64,000 bases of DNA, taken from Micromonospora echinaurantiaca (GTDB lineage: Bacteria > Actinomycetota > Actinomycetes > Mycobacteriales > Micromonosporaceae). The notes beneath the pieces are model-generated. The model searched no databases, was not told where the DNA came from, and saw only the letters and a list, made by a program, of their open reading frames with translations. A program made the translations under genes and the position numbers. Shown in pieces: positions 59,830 through 64,000 of the stretch. Position 1 is the first letter of the stretch; each line of letters begins with the position of its first letter. The stretch lies in the NCBI RefSeq assembly GCF_900090235.1, contig NZ_LT607750.1, positions 6,281,501 to 6,345,500 on the forward strand. The letters run 5' to 3'.

Positions 59830-60822
59830 ATGAGCGCCACCACCGCTGCCGAACATCCCGTCGTACCCCCCGTCACCGCCGACCTGCACGTGCTGGTGCT
59901 CGCCGGCGGTCTCTCCTACGAGCGGGACGTCTCGTTGCGCTCCGGCCGGCGGGTGCTCGACGCGCTGCGCGCCGTGGGCGTGGAGGCCGAGCTACGCGAC
60001 GCCGACGTGGCCCTGCTGCCCGCGCTGACCGCCGACCCGCCCGACGCCGTGGTGATCGCCCTGCACGGCGCCACCGGCGAAGACGGCTCGCTGCGCGGGG
60101 TGCTCGACCTCTGCGGCGTCCCGTACGTCGGCTGCGACGCCCGCGCCTCCCGGCTCGCCTGGGACAAGCCGTCGGCGAAGGCCGTGCTCCGCGAGGCCGG
60201 CATCCCCACCCCGGACTGGGTCGCGCTGCCGCACGACCGGTTCTCCGAGCTGGGTGCGGTGGCGGTGCTCGACCGGATCGTCGACCGGCTGGGCCTGCCG
60301 CTGATGGTGAAGCCCGCGCAGGGCGGTTCCGGCCTGGGCGCCGCGGTGGTCCGGGACGCCACGGCCCTCCCGGCCGCGATGGTCGGCTGCTTCGCGTACG
60401 ACTCCACCGCGCTGGTCGAACGGTACGTCCCCGGCATGGACGTGGCGGTCTCCGTGGTCGACCTGGGTGACGGCCCGCGCGCCCTGCCGGCCGTGGAGAT
60501 CGTGCCGCGCAACGGGGTGTACGACTACGCCGCCCGGTACACGGCCGGCCGCACCACCTGGCACACCCCCGCCCGACTCGACGCGGCGGTGGCCGACACA
60601 GTGGCCGAGGTGGCGCTCGCCGCGCACGCCGCACTGGGGCTGCGCGACCTGAGTCGGGTCGACCTGATCGTGGACGCGGACGGCCGGCCGCACGTGCTGG
60701 AGGTCAACGTCTCCCCGGGGATGACCGAGACCTCCCTGCTACCGCTTGCCGTACAGGCCGCCGGGCTGGACTTCGGCCGGGTGCTCGGCTCCCTGGTGAC
60801 CCGGGCCGCGACCCGCGCCTGA
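59830..60822 (+). CDS. D-alanine-D-alanine ligase-like ATP-grasp enzyme
   Basis: 330 residues. LVLAGGLSYERDVSLRSGRRVLDALR is the D-Ala-D-Ala ligase N-terminus, LHGATGEDGSLRGVLDLCGVPYVG the substrate loop, LPLMVKPAQGGSGLGAAVV the ATP-grasp glycine loop, and HVLEVNVSPGMTETSLLPLAVQAAG the metal-binding C-terminus (E-x-N). It may supply D-Ala-D-Ala or a related dipeptide for peptidoglycan; a second Ddl usually exists elsewhere. It follows the aminotransferase by 7 bp, suggesting a joint amino-acid-ligase unit. A -10-like CATGAT precedes ATG by 6 nt. Confidence 0.85.
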   Translation: MSATTAAEHPVVPPVTADLHVLVLAGGLSYERDVSLRSGRRVLDALRAVGVEAELRDADVALLPALTADPPDAVVIALHGATGEDGSLRGVLDLCGVPYVGCDARASRLAWDKPSAKAVLREAGIPTPDWVALPHDRFSELGAVAVLDRIVDRLGLPLMVKPAQGGSGLGAAVVRDATALPAAMVGCFAYDSTALVERYVPGMDVAVSVVDLGDGPRALPAVEIVPRNGVYDYAARYTAGRTTWHTPARLDAAVADTVAEVALAAHAALGLRDLSRVDLIVDADGRPHVLEVNVSPGMTETSLLPLAVQAAGLDFGRVLGSLVTRAATRA

Positions 60823-60956
60823 GCGAGCCTGCCCGGCCGTTTCGTCGAGGGTGCCGCTCGACGTCCCGTGGCCTGACGGGGCGGCCGATGGCCGGTGCCG
60901 CGGCCGCGCATGCCGCCGTTCCAGGCCGTCGGGCTCGGTGTGCGGCTGCACGCCGA

Positions 60957-61829
60957 CTATTTGTCCGTCGAGTGGCTCTTGCCGATGCCCGACGCAGCGG
61001 CAGCCCCGAGGGTCTGGGCGGGCGGGGCGCCCTCGTCGTCGTTGGTGGGCGCTGCGGCGGCGACGCCCTGCCGGGCTCCGGCATGCTCGTCGGCTGCCGC
61101 GGCGTCGGTGGTCGCGGCGTCCGAAGCCGTCGCCGCGTCGCTGCCGGTTGCCGGCTCCGGGATCTCCTCCGCCGCCTCGATCACTGAAACGGGCTCGTCG
61201 TCCGAACGCTCGCTGGTCGCCGGAGGGGATTCGGTGAGACTGGACGGCGCCTGCCACTGGATGCGCGGAGGCTCGGCCAGCGGCCGGCCCCCGAACTCGG
61301 CGAGCCAGGCGGCCACCAGGGCGAGGTTCTCCCGCCACTGCGCCTCAGAGATCGGCGGCAGGATCGAGTCCCAGAGCGGCAGGAAGGTGCCGCGCAGCTG
61401 GAGCCGGCCGTGCGGGCGGGCCAGGAACCACATGTGCAGGTGAGCGGAGCCGTCGCCCCACCGGTTGACGTGCACCCGGGCAACACCGTCCAGCGACCGG
61501 ATCGCGCGCTCCAGCCGTACGGTCATCACGCCGAGTTCGGCGGCGAGCAGGTTGGGCAGGTCGCCGAGATCGAGGTGCGAGCGGGATTCGAGGATCAGCA
61601 CCATCGGCAGCCCGGTGGGGCGGTCCATGGCGCGTACCCGCCAACGCTCACTTACCCAGATGTACGCGTCGTCGGGAGCGGCGCAGGCCGTGCATTCCCG
61701 GAGCCCTTCGCCCTTGCGGGGCGGTTCGACCGGGACCGGATCGTCGAGTTGCTTGACCCGGAGGTCGCCCTCGAAGGGGAAGGACGGCCACTGGGTGAAG
61801 TCCGGAACTGAGGGAGGGGTGTCCTGCAC
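60957..61829 (-). CDS. HIT-like (histidine triad-related) protein with acidic Ala-rich tail
   Basis: 290 residues from GTG 61829. ECTACAAPDDAYIWVSERWRVRAMDRPTGLPMVLILESRSHLDLGDLP resembles the HIT N-terminus with a CxxC, and GDGSAHLHMWFLARPHG holds the place of the H-x-H-x-H-x-x triad with only H-L-H-M-W, so nucleotide hydrolysis is uncertain. Residues ~200-290 are A/E/D/S-rich and probably disordered. GTG 61829 is favoured by a -10 TAGGGT (61837-61842, minus strand) exactly 7 nt upstream, over the in-frame GTG at 61856 further out. It is next to the parS region. Confidence 0.75.
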   Translation of the reverse strand: MQDTPPSVPDFTQWPSFPFEGDLRVKQLDDPVPVEPPRKGEGLRECTACAAPDDAYIWVSERWRVRAMDRPTGLPMVLILESRSHLDLGDLPNLLAAELGVMTVRLERAIRSLDGVARVHVNRWGDGSAHLHMWFLARPHGRLQLRGTFLPLWDSILPPISEAQWRENLALVAAWLAEFGGRPLAEPPRIQWQAPSSLTESPPATSERSDDEPVSVIEAAEEIPEPATGSDAATASDAATTDAAAADEHAGARQGVAAAAPTNDDEGAPPAQTLGAAAASGIGKSHSTDK

Positions 61830-61836
61830 GACGCTG

Positions 61837-61842
61837 ACCCTA
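61837..61842 (-). promoter_or_regulatory. -10 element TAGGGT of the HIT-like gene
   Basis: TAGGGT with 7 nt to GTG 61829; leaderless layout. Confidence 0.65.
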
Positions 61843-61947
61843 ACCGAGTCCGGCACCGCTGTCCCTACCTGAATCAGCGGCCGTTTCCGCCCGGTCGCCC
61901 GGCCCGACGTCGATCGTCGGTACGGCCGACCGCAGCCCGATCATCGG

Positions 61948-62062
61948 TTGTCCACAGGTCGCCGAGACGCCGAACACACGCCGTCATCCACAGGCACACC
62001 CCTTGTTCCACACGGGGTTTCACGTGAAACGGGGCTGCCTGTGGAAAACCGGTGTGGATAAC
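61948..62062. promoter_or_regulatory. Cluster of five DnaA-box-like 9-mers around a parS site
   Basis: TTGTCCACA (61948-61956), TCATCCACA (61984-61992, one mismatch), TGTTCCACA (62004-62012, two mismatches), TGTGGAAAA (62041-62049, one mismatch to the complement) and TGTGGATAA (62054-62062, exact complement of TTATCCACA). The first three face one way, the last two the other, with a parS palindrome in between. Confidence 0.75.
62017..62030. other. parS site 1
   Basis: GTTTCACGTGAAAC, the 14-bp core of the bacterial parS consensus (TGTTTCACGTGAAACA), with no mismatch. ParB loads here. Confidence 0.93.
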
Positions 62063-62385
62063 TTCTGGCGTGTCCGCAGGGTGGTGCGGCGGCGTCGCTT
62101 CGAGGGTGATGCGGCTCGGTGGGTTCGGCCGGCGGTGGTTCGGCCGGTGGGTTCGGCCGGCGGGGTGTAGGCCGGCCGAGGGCGGCCGGGGTGAGCTGCC
62201 GGCCGGGCCGGCGACTGGGCGGCGGCGCGGTGAGGTGATGCTGTCGACGGCATTCCGCCGGGGTGGGCTCCCCCGACTGTCGGTCGGCGGCCGCCGACGC
62301 TCGGCCGGCGACTGCCGCTCGGCGCCTGCCGGCACTCGACTGGCGAGACCGGCTCGCCCGCACCCGGTGGCCCCTGTCGCGCGGC

Positions 62386-62648
62386 GCTCGGTCAGCGCTC
62401 TGTCGGCGCTCTGTCGGCGCTCGGTCGGCGCTCGGTCGGCGCTCGGGCTCTGTCGGCGCTCGACCGGCGACTGTCGCTCGGGGCTCGCTCGGGGCTCGGT
62501 CGGGGCTCGGTCGGGCTCGGTCGGGGCTCGGTCGGGGTCGGTCAGGCTCGGTCGGGCTCTGTCGACGCTCGACCGGCGGCTGCCGCTCAGGGCTCTGTCA
62601 GGGCTCTGTCGGGGCTCTGTCCGGGCTCGGTCGGCGCTCGATTGGTGA
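62386..62648. repeat. Degenerate GCTCGGTCGG tandem repeat
   Basis: About 20 imperfect copies of an 11-12-bp unit (GCTCGGTCGGC, GGGCTCGGTCGG, GCTCTGTCGGC). Units vary by one or two bases, with length changes of one base that break any reading frame. Confidence 0.8.
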
Positions 62649-63012
62649 CCGTCGGGGCCGGGAACGCGGCGGTCCTTCGGTCAGGCGCACTACCCGCGCA
62701 TCAGCCCGAAGGATGGGCGCCTGAGCGTCGGCCCCGGACCGGCCGGACCGGAAGCGGTGGCGAGTGAGCGCCGTTGCGGCGGAGCGAGCTCTCGGAGTCG
62801 GTGCGAGCGTTCCGGCGATGGCGTACAGCGGCACCGGCGATACGTCAGCTGGGGGCGACGCAGACGAGGGCTAAGTGCCATCCAGGCGCTGTCGAGCTGC
62901 TCGCATCAACGGGGCACCGGCGTGCAGGCCCGTCGCGCTTCCGCGCTGGGGTAGCGACATCCCACCCGAGTCGCGGCGTCCCCGGCCGGCCGGCGCCGCA
63001 GCGCCGGTACGT

Positions 63013-63117
63013 AGCGGGTAGCGGGCAGCGGGCAGCGGGCAGCGGGCAGCGGGCAGCGGGCAGCGGGCAGCGGGCAGCGGGCAGCGGGCAGCGGGCAGCG
63101 GGCAGCGGGCAGCGGGC
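63013..63117. repeat. 7-bp tandem repeat, 15 copies
   Basis: AGCGGGT followed by 14 perfect copies of AGCGGGC (105 bp). Three units make 21 bp, so it codes a repeating GSGQRAA in one frame, but nothing else there supports a gene. Confidence 0.95.
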
Positions 63118-63178
63118 TGATGGTCGGGTGTCAGTGCGGGCCGCGCAACCCTCGCGGTCTCCCGTCGAGTGCCCGCTC

Positions 63179-63192
63179 GTTTCACGTGAAAC
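63179..63192. other. parS site 2
   Basis: GTTTCACGTGAAAC, perfect, 1162 bp from site 1 and 62 bp after the 7-bp repeat array. Confidence 0.93.
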
Positions 63193-63559
63193 CAAGGCTC
63201 CTCGGCCCACGACGGACCGTGCGAGTCGCCCACGACTGGAGGCCGAGGGCACCGCCGATTACGACGGTCACAGCTGCCACGTGAGTTGGCACGGTTCGTC
63301 TGCCGCAACCTCGCCGTAGCAGCGGCACCGCTTGGCCGGTGAACCCGACGCGGCGCTCCCGAGGCCGGCTGTTCCGTCCAAAGACGGTCCGGGCCGCCTC
63401 TGTCAGGTCGGCGGCGGCGACCAGCGCCAGCCGTCAAGGGTTGCGGTGGCCGAGGCGTGATGCGCGGCTCCTCGCCGCTGGCGTTCTCCGCCGCCGCTGG
63501 CTGGCCGTTGGAGGATGCGCCGGCTTCGTACCGGGCCGCCGACAGCGGGCCTCTGGAAC

Positions 63560-63665
63560 GGGCCGCCCGGGACGGGCCGCCGGGACGGACCGCCGGGACG
63601 GACCGCCGGAACGGGGGCCGCCGGGACGGGCCCCCGAACCGGGCCCCCGAACCGGGCCGCAAAAG
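63560..63665. repeat. GGGACGGACCGCC and GGGCCCCCGAACC repeats
   Basis: Two to three copies of GGGACGGACCGCC (around 63575-63615) and two of GGGCCCCCGAACC (around 63625-63655). Confidence 0.6.
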
Positions 63666-63922
63666 CTCGTCCCCCAACCGGGCCGTTGAAACGGGTCGCT
63701 GACTCGAGACGTCACGCTGCCCCACCGCTCGGCTCGTGGGCATCTCACTCTGGATCGCGGGCGTTGTCCGGGCCGAGCGGAGTGAGGCCGGCAATCCTGG
63801 CGGCTGGTCGTGTCAGGACGACCGGTGAGGTGGGCAGGGCCCGGCGGCTGTCGTGGGTGGGCGGGGGCGCCTGAGACCCGCCGCGGGCTCGGGCTCTGTT
63901 GCTCAGGCGCGCCCGCCCCCTT

Positions 63923-63936
63923 GTTTCACGTGAAAC
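63923..63936. other. parS site 3
   Basis: GTTTCACGTGAAAC, perfect, preceded by T so that 15 of 16 bases of the full consensus match. 744 bp from site 2 and 64 bp from the window end. Confidence 0.93.
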
Positions 63937-64000
63937 GGCGACGCGAGTCAGGTCCAGGGCTGAGCCGACGGCCCGGCAGCCGCCCGGGTCCCTCCACCCT

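Larger units (their letters stand above)
61857..64000. other. 2.1-kb non-coding segregation/origin-proximal region
   Basis: No reading frame here has conserved motifs. The region holds three parS palindromes, five DnaA-box-like motifs, a 15-copy 7-bp tandem repeat, a GCTCGGTCGG degenerate repeat and GGGACGGACCGCC-type repeats. It precedes what should be parB/parA past the edge. Such long repeats make the DNA prone to slippage, so its exact length may vary between strains or assemblies. Confidence 0.8.

Noticed and set aside
63013..63117. CRISPR array
   Set aside because: 7-bp units have no spacers and no cas gene is present in the window.
62871..63794. Long open frame (307 codons) on the minus strand in the parS region
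   Set aside because: Its sequence is Pro/Arg/Gly low complexity translated from tandem repeats, has no SD or leaderless -10, and crosses two parS sites and the 7-bp array.

Overview
The window looks like a chromosomal segment from a high-GC actinobacterium, most probably Micromonosporaceae (Micromonospora/Salinispora type). Reasons: very high GC with long spurious open frames on every strand, many GTG starts, mycothiol-type enzymes, actinobacterial families (DUF5318, SCO3897-like C-terminal domain, PadR-ino1 pair), and the origin-proximal order murJ - pseudokinase - sigM - anti-sigma - trxB - trxA - amidase. Three perfect parS palindromes in the last 2 kb suggest that parB/parA and oriC lie just beyond the right edge.

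Layout. 0-9.6 kb: 3' end of a metallophosphoesterase, an EndoQ-like PHP nuclease fused to a UvrD-type helicase, a DMT exporter, two paralogous proline-rich membrane-anchored proteins, an AAA ATPase behind a pair of identical-architecture operators, a GNAT acetyltransferase and a DoxX protein. 9.7-14 kb: a GT87-type membrane glycosyltransferase and a molybdenum cofactor cluster (moaC-mog-moeA-moaE). 14-20.7 kb: an AT-richer spacer, a membrane GGDEF-EAL protein, a second GT87-like protein, a phosphoribosyltransferase, a zinc-ribbon protein and a MDMPI/DinB-like protein. 20.7-27.5 kb: dnaB interrupted by a 472-residue class 3 intein, a disordered membrane protein, and the rpsF-ssb-rpsR-rplI operon. 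28-34.3 kb: nfo overlapping a large GT-C-like membrane protein, a VOC protein with its MerR/TipA-type regulator, and a third GT87 protein. 34.4-42.7 kb: two tandem class A penicillin-binding proteins, a DUF5318 gene, a PadR regulator with its operator, and inositol-phosphate synthase. 42.7-47.4 kb: a Tat-exported surface protein, ogt, small membrane proteins, and an NfeD-flotillin pair. 47.4-61.8 kb: cca, murJ, a free-standing MurJ-type pseudokinase, sigM and its anti-sigma partner, trxBA behind a SigR/SigH-type promoter, a cell-wall amidase, a GNAT protein, a PLP aminotransferase, a D-Ala-D-Ala ligase-like ATP-grasp enzyme and a HIT-like protein. 61.9-64 kb: non-coding, with parS sites, DnaA boxes and tandem repeats.

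Functionally the window mixes replication and segregation (dnaB, ssb, parS), cell-wall assembly (MurJ, two PBPs, amidase, ATP-grasp ligase), redox control (trxBA, MDMPI-like, sigM), repair (nfo, ogt, EndoQ-helicase) and cofactor or precursor supply (Moco, inositol phosphate for mycothiol and phosphatidylinositol). A recurring feature is a -10 hexamer (often TAGGCT) placed 6-7 nt before the start codon, indicating many leaderless transcripts. I could not run homology searches, so family names rest on motifs and on recognition of sequence.
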